From assembly GCA_002428055.1 (NCBI GenBank), contig DIZY01000143.1:1-10485 (forward strand): 10,485 bases of DNA, written 5' to 3'. The notes under the pieces were generated by a model, which saw only the letters and a list, made by a program, of their open reading frames with translations, ran no database searches and was not told the DNA's origin. Position 1 is the first letter of the stretch; every line of letters begins with the position of its first letter. The stretch is from Helicobacteraceae bacterium UBA6016. GTDB lineage: Bacteria; Campylobacterota; Campylobacteria; Campylobacterales; UBA6016. A program made the translations under genes and the position numbers. Of this stretch, positions 1 to 6,673 are shown one piece after another.

Positions 1-59
1 TGTCTTTGTGGACGAATTTCACCATTGAGCTGCTACCATCCAATTTTCAAAAAGTTTGT

Positions 60-337
60 CGTGTTTTGCCATAAAATGGATGGTATCAAATTTTAGTTAC
101 AAAGTCAATTATATACTCAGCCTTAGGTCTCACAATCAGATATTTAGTAAATAAGTTTAGGCGCCGGTAAATTAAAGGGGCTACTTTAAGGGTTCGCTTG
201 ACAGAGATACAAGATAGATTTTAAATCATAGACCTAGAAAAGCACTGGGATACAAGACGCCCTATGAGGTGTTCTTTAATAAAATGCTAGAAGAAATGGA
301 AGATGCTAGATTATCTGATTGTTTGGCTGATGATTGA
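60..337 (+). pseudogene. IS30-family transposase remnant, 3' end, decayed
   Basis: The reading frame ending in TGA at 335-337 gives, from about 221, the residues NHRPRKALGYKTPYEVFF (224-277). This is the C-terminal signature of IS30-family DDE transposases, followed by a plausible tail up to the stop. Upstream the frame is broken: a TAG at 215-217 interrupts it, although the codons before it (from 182: YFKGS) still resemble the family's 'RRYFPKGT' stretch. Further upstream other frames give weak matches: HKM..., LYTQP.VSQ (about 109-135) and NKFRRR (about 151-168), which fit the order of the catalytic-domain end, with several stops and frame changes. The start is not in the window or is unrecognisable. 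This is a dead insertion-sequence remnant, not a working transposase. The 182-337 part is confident; the part before 180 is weak. Confidence 0.75.
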
Positions 338-376
338 AAATGATGTTGCAGTTGGGTGTTGAATGGGCGAATAAAT

Positions 377-408
377 AAGTGGAGTCCCCAAAAGCCAGAA
401 AACCACTT
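377..408. repeat. weak inverted repeat between the IS30 remnant and the EAL gene
   Basis: AAGTGG at 377-382 pairs with CCACTT at 403-408, leaving a 20-base loop, and the right arm runs into TTTT. It lies in the 116-base gap 338-453, which has no gene. It might be a weak terminator for readthrough from the IS side or from the downstream end of the EAL gene, or part of an old IS end. The stem is too short for a firm call. Confidence 0.25.
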
Positions 409-453
409 TTAAAAAACAAAATAAAAATTAGCTGACTTGATAGAGTGGATGAT

Positions 454-2877
454 TTAATGCGTTGAAGACTTAGGCTCAGAGATTAGGTAGCCTTGGGCGT
501 ATGTGATTCCTAGTTCTTTTACCGTGTCCATTATCTCTTGGGAGTGGACAAATTCTGCTACTGTTTTGATGCCTAGGTCGTTGGCGAATGATACTATGGC
601 TCTTGCCACGGCTTTTGCGTCGTTGTCTTTATCTATATTTTTTATGATTGAGCCGTCTATTTTTAGGTATTCGGTTTTTAGCGTCAATATGTGCTCAAAG
701 CTGGAGTATCCGCTACCGAAGTCGTCTATGGCGCATTTGCATCCATATTTTCGCACCTCTTCGATAAATGCTTTTACATCTTCGTAATTTTTGATTCCCT
801 CAGATTCCAAAAACTCAAAAATGACCCTCTCTCCAATGTTGTATTTTTGTAGCATATCAAAAATATATCGCTTGGTCTCCTCGTCCGTTATATCTTCATA
901 TGAGATATTGATAGAAAATTCATACGGCTTGTCAACAAACCATTCAAAGCTTTTTTGGACGATTATGCGGGTTAGCGTCGCATACTGCTTACTGCTTTTT
1001 GCCACTTCCAAAAACGATAGCGGACCGATTGCGCAACCGCCGTCATCTATCATCCTCATAAGTACTTCGTATTTTTGGATTTTACCCGTTTTGATCTCTT
1101 GAATAGGTTGAAAATAAGGAACTATTCCCTCCTCTGCAATTGCATTTTTGAGTTTTTTGGCGCACTCTATGTTTTTTATATAGTTTGTTTTGAGATCCAT
1201 CTCATCTTTGTAAAATAAAAACGACAGACCTTCATTTTTTGCTTTTTTTAGAGCCATATCGGCGTCGGAGATAGTATTTTTCGGTTTATCCCAGTCGTCT
1301 AGCGTTATTTTGTCGCTATCTGATATGCCTATTGTTACTTTTATTTCTATATCGATACCTTGGCACCAAAAGTGGGCATTGTCGATGAGATGAGATATTG
1401 AGTAGGCTATTTTTTCTTGCTCCTCTTTTGTCGGGGCTTCTGGCATCAAAAATGCGTATTCGTCCGAGGATAGCTTGTAAAGCATCCAGCCGTGCGGCTC
1501 TTTGTCAAACTTGTATACGCTTTTGAAAAGCACAATTGCTTTGTTTAGTTTTGCGGCTAGCAGTGAAAGTAGCTGGTCGCCTATTTTGTAGCCGTAAAGG
1601 TCGTTAATTGTGCTAAAGGAGTCTATGTTGATAAGAAAAAGTACCGGCGCTTCCGTGCCGACCATATCCAGCAACAGTTTTGTCCTGTTTGGAAGGTGAG
1701 TTAGCGCATCTGTGTAGAGCCTTTTTCTAAGCTCATTTTTTTGCGCCACAAGAGCCGTTATATCGTCCATTGTTACTACAAAAACAGTTTCGCCGTTTTG
1801 TTTGTGCTGTTTTGCATTTACACCGAAATGCCTTGGTATGCCGTCTTTGCGCATTAACGCTCTTTGCTCCAAGCCTACCGCTTTTTTAACCCAGTCGTCC
1901 TCTGACGGCTCAAAGTACTGCTGTTCTCCGTCATCGTACCCCTCAAAAAAAGAACATACGCATCTATGTACACTTTTAAACTCTTCTAGTTTTTTGTAAG
2001 GTGTAAAAAAATCCAAAAAAGCTTGGTTGCAGTCCAATATCTCATTGCCATTTGTTACGATAACGATACTGGTTTGGCTATCCAATATAGTTTTTGTATA
2101 TAGTCTCTCCTCTTTTAAGCGCTCTATGAGCTGCTCTCTCTCCTCTTTTTTTGCCTTTAAGCCTTGCGACATATCGTTGATATGCATCCCTAGGTTTCTA
2201 ATCTCTTCAGCCGCCATTTTATCGAATGATACGCTCTCGTATTCGCCGTTTTGTATCTTGTCTAAATGCGCAAATATGTGCCGAAAAGGTACATTGACGG
2301 CCCTGTATAGGATTATAACGGTAGTTAGTCCGATTAGAGCTGCTACTGCTATGATAATCAGCGCTATCGTCTGCTTGTTTGCCTTGATAATCGCCTCTAG
2401 CTTTGCGTGGTCATATATTGCGACAAAGCGCCACCCCCAAGGCAAAAAAGCTTTGCTGGCGTAAATGTTTTCTCCGATAAGACCGTTTGTGTTCCAATGC
2501 TTTATCTCTTCAAACGAGATTGATCGATTATTGTCGTTTAATGGTATGTATTTTGAGCCGTCATATAGATAAAAAAGATAAGTAGAAGCTTTTGAGATGC
2601 TTTTCAGATCTCTTATAGCCTCTTGTTTTACCGCCGGCTCAAGCTCTCTAAAGTTTTTTTCGTCTGCGCCGTGACTAAAAAACAGTATCTCATATCTGCT
2701 CTTTGTGACTCCATAGAGTCTATCCGTGCTCGTCTCAAGCTCGTTTATAGCTGTTTTGGATATCTGTTTTACAAATATTTTTTCAACAAATTGTTCGCTT
2801 AGCCAAATTACGGCGATACTTATCAAAAATATCGGAACGATAATTCTAAAAAGGGTAGTGTTGTGCCATTTGCTCAT
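454..2877 (-). CDS. Membrane c-di-GMP receptor: HAMP-PAS-degenerate GGDEF-EAL
   Basis: Inner-membrane protein of 807 residues, predicted to adjust c-di-GMP. A first membrane segment (about 10-29) is followed by a periplasmic sensing region (about 30-168) and a second membrane segment (170-191). Then come a HAMP region with coiled coil (about 192-262), a PAS domain (about 263-385), GGDEF (about 386-558) and EAL (about 575-805). The GGDEF signature is replaced by SSDEY (470-474) and no RxxD inhibitory site precedes it, so cyclase activity is doubtful; D419 is kept. The EAL domain reads EVL (E604) and keeps N657, E688, D718-D719 in DDFGSGYSS, K739 in LKID, E775 and Q795, so it is probably an active phosphodiesterase. 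The ATG overlaps the stop of the upstream solute-binding protein gene as ATGA, with only a weak ribosome site, which points to translational coupling. Ligand and output are unknown. Confidence 0.93.
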   Translation of the reverse strand: MSKWHNTTLFRIIVPIFLISIAVIWLSEQFVEKIFVKQISKTAINELETSTDRLYGVTKSRYEILFFSHGADEKNFRELEPAVKQEAIRDLKSISKASTYLFYLYDGSKYIPLNDNNRSISFEEIKHWNTNGLIGENIYASKAFLPWGWRFVAIYDHAKLEAIIKANKQTIALIIIAVAALIGLTTVIILYRAVNVPFRHIFAHLDKIQNGEYESVSFDKMAAEEIRNLGMHINDMSQGLKAKKEEREQLIERLKEERLYTKTILDSQTSIVIVTNGNEILDCNQAFLDFFTPYKKLEEFKSVHRCVCSFFEGYDDGEQQYFEPSEDDWVKKAVGLEQRALMRKDGIPRHFGVNAKQHKQNGETVFVVTMDDITALVAQKNELRKRLYTDALTHLPNRTKLLLDMVGTEAPVLFLINIDSFSTINDLYGYKIGDQLLSLLAAKLNKAIVLFKSVYKFDKEPHGWMLYKLSSDEYAFLMPEAPTKEEQEKIAYSISHLIDNAHFWCQGIDIEIKVTIGISDSDKITLDDWDKPKNTISDADMALKKAKNEGLSFLFYKDEMDLKTNYIKNIECAKKLKNAIAEEGIVPYFQPIQEIKTGKIQKYEVLMRMIDDGGCAIGPLSFLEVAKSSKQYATLTRIIVQKSFEWFVDKPYEFSINISYEDITDEETKRYIFDMLQKYNIGERVIFEFLESEGIKNYEDVKAFIEEVRKYGCKCAIDDFGSGYSSFEHILTLKTEYLKIDGSIIKNIDKDNDAKAVARAIVSFANDLGIKTVAEFVHSQEIMDTVKELGITYAQGYLISEPKSSTH

Positions 2878-3707
2878 TTTAGCACATCCATATTCTTTAG
2901 CTTTTCGACGATTGTTGCATACTCTTGCTCATTGGCGCCCACGGCTCCGTATTTGATATTTTCGCCCCAATTTTGTGTCGTCTCTCTGTCTTTATCATTC
3001 GTGAGCGGCAATAATTTTACTATTGCGTTTTTGATTTGAGCTATCTTTTCGGGTGATAGTTTTTGTTTGTTTGCGGCTAGTAAAAATCCAGGAAGTTTTT
3101 CGCTTTCATATATTTTTTTGAGCCCTAAGTATGCGTATTTATCAAAATATGTAGTTTGCAGCGAGCCGCACTCTTTCTCTCCAAGTAGTACACTCAGCGC
3201 CACATTGGCGTGATTGCCGTCAAAAGAGTAGTTATCAAACTTTAGTCCGTTGGCGTCAAAAGCTATTTTGGCGCTGTAGTAGCCGCATGTGGAAAATTTT
3301 TGCGGTAGCGATATTTTTTTGCCGTTTAACTCTTTTATCGATTCGATACCGGAGTTTTTATGAACTATGACAGAGCAGGTATAGCCGCTACTTGCCTTTT
3401 TATCCAAGAATTTTACTATTGGAGTTACTAAGTTTGTGCGCTGCCTAATGAGCGCATACGGTAGCGGACCAAGGTATGCTATGTCTATTTCGCCGTTTTT
3501 TATTTTATTTGTTAGGTCGCGATAGTCTACGCTCATAACAAGCTCATAGTTGTCGCCTGTTTGGTTTGATAACCACTCTAAAAAAGGCTTATACTCCCTC
3601 TCTAGCGTTTCGACCTTCTCTTTTGGTAGAGGCGCAAATTTTATATTTTGCGCGAATAGTTCGGCAATATAAAAAACAGTCAAAAACAGAAGCGCCCTAA
3701 ATATCAA
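2874..3707 (-). CDS. PhnD-like periplasmic solute-binding protein, partner of the EAL receptor
   Basis: Secreted protein of 277 residues. A signal peptide (about 1-19, hydrophobic LLFLTVFYIAELFA, likely cut before QN) has no lipobox cysteine. The mature part starts with the family layout of phosphate/phosphonate/phosphite-binding proteins: FAPLP, then FLEWLSNQTG (42-51), DYRDLTNKIKNGEIDIAYLGPLPYA split over about 61-85, and a ligand-loop-like STCGYYSA (139-146). Cysteines 111, 141 and 180 are unusual for the family and could form a disulfide. No ABC permease or ATPase gene is near. Instead the gene overlaps the next gene, the EAL receptor, by 4 bases, so a signalling rather than a transport role is inferred. 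PhnD-family proteins are known to feed signal kinases (for example AioX with AioS for arsenite). The ligand cannot be told from sequence. The TTG start is chosen from its ribosome site. Confidence 0.88.
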   Translation of the reverse strand: MIFRALLFLTVFYIAELFAQNIKFAPLPKEKVETLEREYKPFLEWLSNQTGDNYELVMSVDYRDLTNKIKNGEIDIAYLGPLPYALIRQRTNLVTPIVKFLDKKASSGYTCSVIVHKNSGIESIKELNGKKISLPQKFSTCGYYSAKIAFDANGLKFDNYSFDGNHANVALSVLLGEKECGSLQTTYFDKYAYLGLKKIYESEKLPGFLLAANKQKLSPEKIAQIKNAIVKLLPLTNDKDRETTQNWGENIKYGAVGANEQEYATIVEKLKNMDVLK

Positions 3708-3714
3708 AACTTAA

Positions 3715-3718
3715 CCTT
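3715..3718 (-). promoter_or_regulatory. Ribosome binding site deciding a TTG start (PhnD-like gene)
   Basis: On the minus strand AAGG stands 7 bases before the TTG at 3707-3705. That start places the signal peptide right at the N terminus (MIFRALLFLTV). No ATG nearby would keep the hydrophobic segment intact. Confidence 0.6.
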
Positions 3719-3725
3719 ATTTGGC

Positions 3726-3743
3726 AATATAATGCTAATTCTA
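3726..3743 (-). promoter_or_regulatory. Possible promoter for the solute-binding protein/EAL unit
   Basis: The gap 3708-3809 is strongly AT-rich. On the minus strand it offers TAGAAT (3743-3738) and TATATT (3731-3726) as -10 candidates, 18 to 30 bases before the TTG start. No convincing -35 is visible, which is common in Campylobacterota. This is the only space available for a promoter of the unit unless it is read from the yebC-PAS transcript. Confidence 0.3.
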
Positions 3744-3797
3744 TGCTATTAATAATTAAACCTATTTGAAATAATAAATTAAAATAATGGAAGATGA

Positions 3798-3817
3798 TTA
3801 TTTAATTAATTAAATAA
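3798..3817. repeat. Perfect 20-bp A/T palindrome over the PAS gene stop codon
   Basis: TTATTTAATTAATTAAATAA is identical to its reverse complement over all 20 bases. It covers the TAA stop of the PAS gene (3812-3810) and begins the gap upstream of the PhnD-like gene. It has no G or C, so it is a poor terminator stem. It could be a protein-binding site, or composition alone. Confidence 0.6.
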
Positions 3818-4316
3818 ATTGCTCTCCCTTTTGTAGCCTCTGGGCAAAATCATTGTATTTTATAGTTTTTGATTCTAATAGCTCTTTGAGCTTGACTGCC
3901 GCTTGACCAAGCTTGCCCGGCAATTCTAGTGATGTTAGTCTTTTGTATATTCTATCTATTTGAGCCACACCGTTTCTATTTGCCGCTTTTCTGACTGATA
4001 TAAAGCCGTTTATTTCACCGTATTTATCGGTTGTTGGCTTGACATTTGCGAATACCCAGTAGTATCTGCCATCCTTTCGCATATTTTTTACGAATGCGTA
4101 TACCTCTTGTCCATCAAGCAATTTGCTCCATAGTAGCCTAAAGACGATATGCGGCATATCTGGGTGCCTGACGATATTGTGATCCTCGCCTATCAGCTCT
4201 TCTTTATGGTAGCCTGATATTTCACAAAATACATCGTTGGCGTGTACGATATATCCCGCCAAATCAGTTTTTGTAACTATCAGCTGGGTTGTTGCGACAG
4301 GATATTCGCTACTCAT
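3810..4316 (-). CDS. Short Aer/CetB-like PAS signalling protein
   Basis: Cytoplasmic protein of 168 residues with one PAS domain (about 10-125) and a short helical tail, with no membrane segment and no transmitter or output domain. The core carries the Aer-type run NIVRHPDMP (47-55) and FVKNMRKDGRYYWV (75-88), typical of FAD-binding PAS domains of aerotaxis proteins. The length matches Campylobacter CetB (about 165 residues), which works with a separate membrane receptor CetA in energy taxis. No CetA-like gene is in the window, so its partner would be elsewhere. In Aer the position following 'GEP' is a tryptophan; here the stretch reads GQEVYAFVKN, so that aromatic contact is altered. It starts 9 bases after the yebC stop, and its ribosome site AAAGG overlaps that stop, so it is co-transcribed and probably translationally coupled. 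The assignment to the Aer/CetB class is firm; orthology with CetB is not. Confidence 0.85.
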   Translation of the reverse strand: MSSEYPVATTQLIVTKTDLAGYIVHANDVFCEISGYHKEELIGEDHNIVRHPDMPHIVFRLLWSKLLDGQEVYAFVKNMRKDGRYYWVFANVKPTTDKYGEINGFISVRKAANRNGVAQIDRIYKRLTSLELPGKLGQAAVKLKELLESKTIKYNDFAQRLQKGEQFI

Positions 4317-4325
4317 TTTTAGCCT

Positions 4326-5036
4326 TTATGCTAGATTTGTATAGACTGCTTGCACATCGTCGTCGTCTTCTATCTTCTCTATTATCTTCTCTATCTCGGA
4401 CATCTGCTCGTCTGTTACATCTATTGGGGATGTCGGTATTCTCTCTAAAGCCGCTTTTTTGACATCTATCTTTAGCTCTTCAAGCGCCGCTGAGAGTGAA
4501 CCGAAATTTGTATAATCGCCGTATATATACACCGTATCTTCATCCGCAACCATCTCTTCAAGTCCTGCATCTATCAGACCAAGTTCAAGCTCTTCAAGGT
4601 CTACGCTGCTTGGTTTTTCAAGCTCAAATACGCTTTTTCTAGAAAACATAAAATCAAGCGAACCGCTAGGGACTATCTGTCCGCCCGCTTTTGTGAATAT
4701 TGCTCTGATGTTGGCTATTGTTCTAGTTGGATTGTCTGTAGCACACTCTATCATAAATAGCGTGCCGTGTGCCCCTTTACCGTCATATACTATTTCGGTA
4801 TAGTCGACCGCGTCTCGCCCGCTTGCTCTCTTGATCGCCGCATCGATGTTATCTTTTGGCATACCCTCTGACTTTGCATTAGCTATTGCTGCCCTTAGCT
4901 TGGCGTTCATAGCAGGGTCTGGTACACCCTCTTTGGCTGCTACCGTGATAGCGCGCCCTAATTTTGGGAATATTCTTGACATATTCCCCCATCTTTTCAT
5001 CTTTGCCGCTTTGCGGTATTCAAACGCTCGTCCCAT
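4326..5036 (-). CDS. yebC: YebC/PmpR (TACO1) family protein
   Basis: Cytoplasmic protein of 236 residues, full length for the family. The N-terminal part shows the conserved basic region and helix bundle: MGRAFEYRKAAK, KRWGNMSRIFPKLGRAI, and EGMPKDNIDAAIKRASG (about 57-73). These are followed by YDGKGAHGTLFMIECATDNPTRT and GGQIVPSGSLDFMF of the central domain, and an acidic C-terminal tail (EKIEDDDDVQ). The family was long annotated as transcriptional regulators. Its mitochondrial member TACO1 and later bacterial work point to a role in translation on the ribosome, so the annotation 'regulator' should be used with care. The ATG is preceded by a GGGG ribosome site and a TATAAT box. The gene is divergent from nspC and is the first gene of a two-gene unit with the PAS protein. 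Confidence 0.95.
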   Translation of the reverse strand: MGRAFEYRKAAKMKRWGNMSRIFPKLGRAITVAAKEGVPDPAMNAKLRAAIANAKSEGMPKDNIDAAIKRASGRDAVDYTEIVYDGKGAHGTLFMIECATDNPTRTIANIRAIFTKAGGQIVPSGSLDFMFSRKSVFELEKPSSVDLEELELGLIDAGLEEMVADEDTVYIYGDYTNFGSLSAALEELKIDVKKAALERIPTSPIDVTDEQMSEIEKIIEKIEDDDDVQAVYTNLA

Positions 5037-5063
5037 ACTAACCCCATCAAAAATTTTTACTTA

Positions 5064-5069
5064 ATTATA
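5064..5069 (-). promoter_or_regulatory. -10 box of the yebC promoter
   Basis: On the minus strand TATAAT lies at 5069-5064, 27 bases before the yebC ATG. No clear TTGACA-like -35 is present at the usual distance. The 106-base gap between yebC and nspC must hold both divergent promoters. Confidence 0.55.
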
Positions 5070-5072
5070 CAA

Positions 5073-5126
5073 TTTTGCCGCTTTGTCACACTCTCTTAAC
5101 GCTCGTGCGATAAAATGACGGCAAAA
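5073..5126. repeat. Inverted repeat in the yebC-nspC divergent promoter region
   Basis: TTTTGCCG (5073-5080) is mirrored by CGGCAAAA (5119-5126) with 38 bases between, enclosing the proposed nspC -10 box. The second arm begins an AAAAATTTTT block (5123-5132) that is also found at 5049-5058. The spacing suits a looped operator, but chance in AT-rich DNA is possible. Confidence 0.35.
5111..5116 (+). promoter_or_regulatory. -10 box of the nspC promoter
   Basis: TAAAAT at 5111-5116, with a TG a few bases before (5106-5107), forms an extended -10-like element. It lies 26 bases before the nspC ATG. A TTGTCA at 5083-5088 is too distant (22-base spacer) to be a normal -35. Confidence 0.5.
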
Positions 5127-5142
5127 ATTTTTTGAGGTCAAA

Positions 5143-6279
5143 ATGAGCTATATCGACAAAGTCCCGACCCCTTGCTATGTATGCGAAGAGGAGCTGTTGG
5201 AAAATAATCTAAAAATCTTAAAAAGGGTGATGGATGAGGCGGACATCAAGATACTCCTCGCACTCAAAGGCTTTGCGATGTGGGCGACATTTCCTCTTGT
5301 CAAGCGATACCTAAAAGGGGCGTGCGCTAGCGGCCTGAATGAGGCGATACTTGCTCGTGAGGAGCTTGGGCTGGAGGTGCATACATACTCTCCGGCGTAC
5401 AAAGATGATGAGATAGAGCAAATCGCTAGCATCTCCAACCACCTTGTGTTTAACTCGTTTTCGCAATGGGACAGACTAAAAGATGCTGTTTTTGCCGCCA
5501 ATCCCGACATATCTTGCGGTTTTCGTGTCAATCCTGAGCGCTCCACCGCACCAGTAGAGCTTTACAATCCATGCGCACCGTTTAGTCGTTTTGGGGTGAC
5601 TAGGGCGAATTTTGAGGCGGATAAGCTTGCGGGAATAGAGGGGCTACACTTCCACGCTCTTTGCGAGCAAAATGTAGATGCTTTAGAGTCCGTGCTTGAA
5701 GCGTTTGAAGAAAAGTTTGGTGAATTTTTGGGGCAAATGAAATGGGTCAACTTCGGTGGTGGACACCATGTCACTCGCGCCGACTATGATGTGGCTAGAC
5801 TTATTGAAGCGCTAAAAGTGTTCAAATCCCGTTATCCGCACTTAGTCGTATATATGGAGCCGGGCGAAGCGGTGGGTTGGCAGACTGGACCTCTTGTATC
5901 AAGGGTGCTTGATATTATCCACAATGGCATGGATATAGCCATTCTCGACACCTCGGCGGAGGCGCACATGCCCGATACGCTTGCGATGCCGTATCGTGCC
6001 GCCGTGCGTGGGGCAGGGGAGCCGAACGAAAAAGCCCACACATACCGTCTAGGCGGTAATACTTGTTTGTCTGGTGACATCATCGGCGATTATAGTTTTG
6101 ATGCACCGTTAAAAATAGGTGATAGGGTAGTATTTGAAGACCAGTGCCACTATACATTTGTCAAAAACACAACCTTTAACGGTGTTAATCTGCCAAGCCT
6201 TGCGGTGTATAGAAAAGATGGGAAACTTGATGTTGTGAAGAGTTTCGGGTATGAGGATTATAAGTGTAGATTGTCATAA
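5143..6279 (+). CDS. nspC: Carboxynorspermidine/carboxyspermidine decarboxylase
   Basis: PLP-dependent enzyme of the alanine-racemase-fold decarboxylase group. It removes CO2 from carboxynorspermidine or carboxyspermidine as the last step of the alternative polyamine pathway used in Vibrio and Campylobacter. The protein has 378 residues, full length. The PLP lysine is K42 in LLALKGFAMW, the phosphate-binding glycine loop is FGGGHHVT (204-211), and EPGEA (239-243), the GNTCLSGD stretch (305-312, with C308 and D312) and EDQCHYTFVKNTTFNG (about 332-347) complete the active site. The start is supported by GAGG 5 bases before the ATG. The partner dehydrogenase (carboxynorspermidine/carboxyspermidine dehydrogenase), often nearby in other genomes, is not in the window; nspC stands alone between a divergent promoter and its own terminator. 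The product (spermidine or norspermidine) cannot be decided from sequence. Confidence 0.96.
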   Translation: MSYIDKVPTPCYVCEEELLENNLKILKRVMDEADIKILLALKGFAMWATFPLVKRYLKGACASGLNEAILAREELGLEVHTYSPAYKDDEIEQIASISNHLVFNSFSQWDRLKDAVFAANPDISCGFRVNPERSTAPVELYNPCAPFSRFGVTRANFEADKLAGIEGLHFHALCEQNVDALESVLEAFEEKFGEFLGQMKWVNFGGGHHVTRADYDVARLIEALKVFKSRYPHLVVYMEPGEAVGWQTGPLVSRVLDIIHNGMDIAILDTSAEAHMPDTLAMPYRAAVRGAGEPNEKAHTYRLGGNTCLSGDIIGDYSFDAPLKIGDRVVFEDQCHYTFVKNTTFNGVNLPSLAVYRKDGKLDVVKSFGYEDYKCRLS

Positions 6280-6281
6280 GT

Positions 6282-6303
6282 CAAAAGCCCTTTCGGGCTT
6301 TTG
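6282..6303. terminator. Bidirectional intrinsic terminator between nspC and the Cys-rich gene
   Basis: CAAAAGCCC (6282-6290), loop TTTC, then GGGCTTTTG (6295-6303) form a perfect 9-bp stem starting 2 bases after the nspC stop. On either strand the 3' arm carries a TTTT run after GGGC, so the hairpin can end both nspC and the converging Cys-rich gene, whose stop is 7 bases away. Confidence 0.85.
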
Positions 6304-6310
6304 CGGGTGA

Positions 6311-6664
6311 TTATTTTGTTTTGTTAGTGTCGCAAGGTCTGCCGCTCATGTTGCCGTCGCAAGCTTTTTTGCTTTTTTTCATTTTCTTTGTTTGGTTGCC
6401 ATTACAAGCTTTACCTTGATTGCATTTTGTGCCGTTCATATCACCGCACGCCATACCGCCTTTTGATTTTTTCATAGGCTTGCATTTGCAGTTGTCACCG
6501 AATTTGCACTCTGAACCACAAGGACAATCTTTGCCAAGTTTGCATTTTGCTACCGTTTCGTTTGTGTCGCAAGCCCTTGTATTATTCACATCGCCTTTGC
6601 AGCATGGACCCGCAAATGCAAAAGATGCGGCAAGAGTAAGTGTAAGTAGAAGTTTTTTCAACAT
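6311..6664 (-). CDS. Secreted cysteine-rich, metallothionein-like small protein
   Basis: Protein of 117 residues that I cannot assign to a named family. A clear signal peptide (MLKKLLLTLTLAASFAFA, cut before GP) exports it. The mature part of about 99 residues has 14 cysteines, many lysines, glycines and asparagines, and almost no bulky hydrophobics. The centre (41-62) has the cysteine spacing C-x5-CPCG-x2-C-x5-C-x-C, reminiscent of metallothioneins. The flanks carry loose repeats of C-(D/N/G)-x-N-x-(T/S), for example ACDTNET, ACNGNQT, ACDGNMS and PCDTNKT. Metal binding in the periplasm is therefore inferred, not proven. The gene starts 9 bases after the ybiT stop; its ribosome site AAGGA overlaps that stop (CTAAGGA), so it is read with ybiT. 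It ends at the shared terminator. It is certainly a gene, on signal peptide, ribosome site and placement. Confidence 0.85.
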   Translation of the reverse strand: MLKKLLLTLTLAASFAFAGPCCKGDVNNTRACDTNETVAKCKLGKDCPCGSECKFGDNCKCKPMKKSKGGMACGDMNGTKCNQGKACNGNQTKKMKKSKKACDGNMSGRPCDTNKTK

Positions 6665-6673
6665 CCGATTTCC

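Noticed and set aside
2027..2464. Open frame of 145 codons on the plus strand, opposite the EAL receptor
   Set aside because: It lies wholly inside a clear gene on the other strand and its translation is a hydrophobic, S/L/I-rich antisense shadow without any family motif.
3728..3733. TATAAT on the plus strand as a promoter
   Set aside because: No gene on the plus strand follows; the sequence downstream is antisense to the PAS gene, and such hexamers are common in AT-rich gaps.
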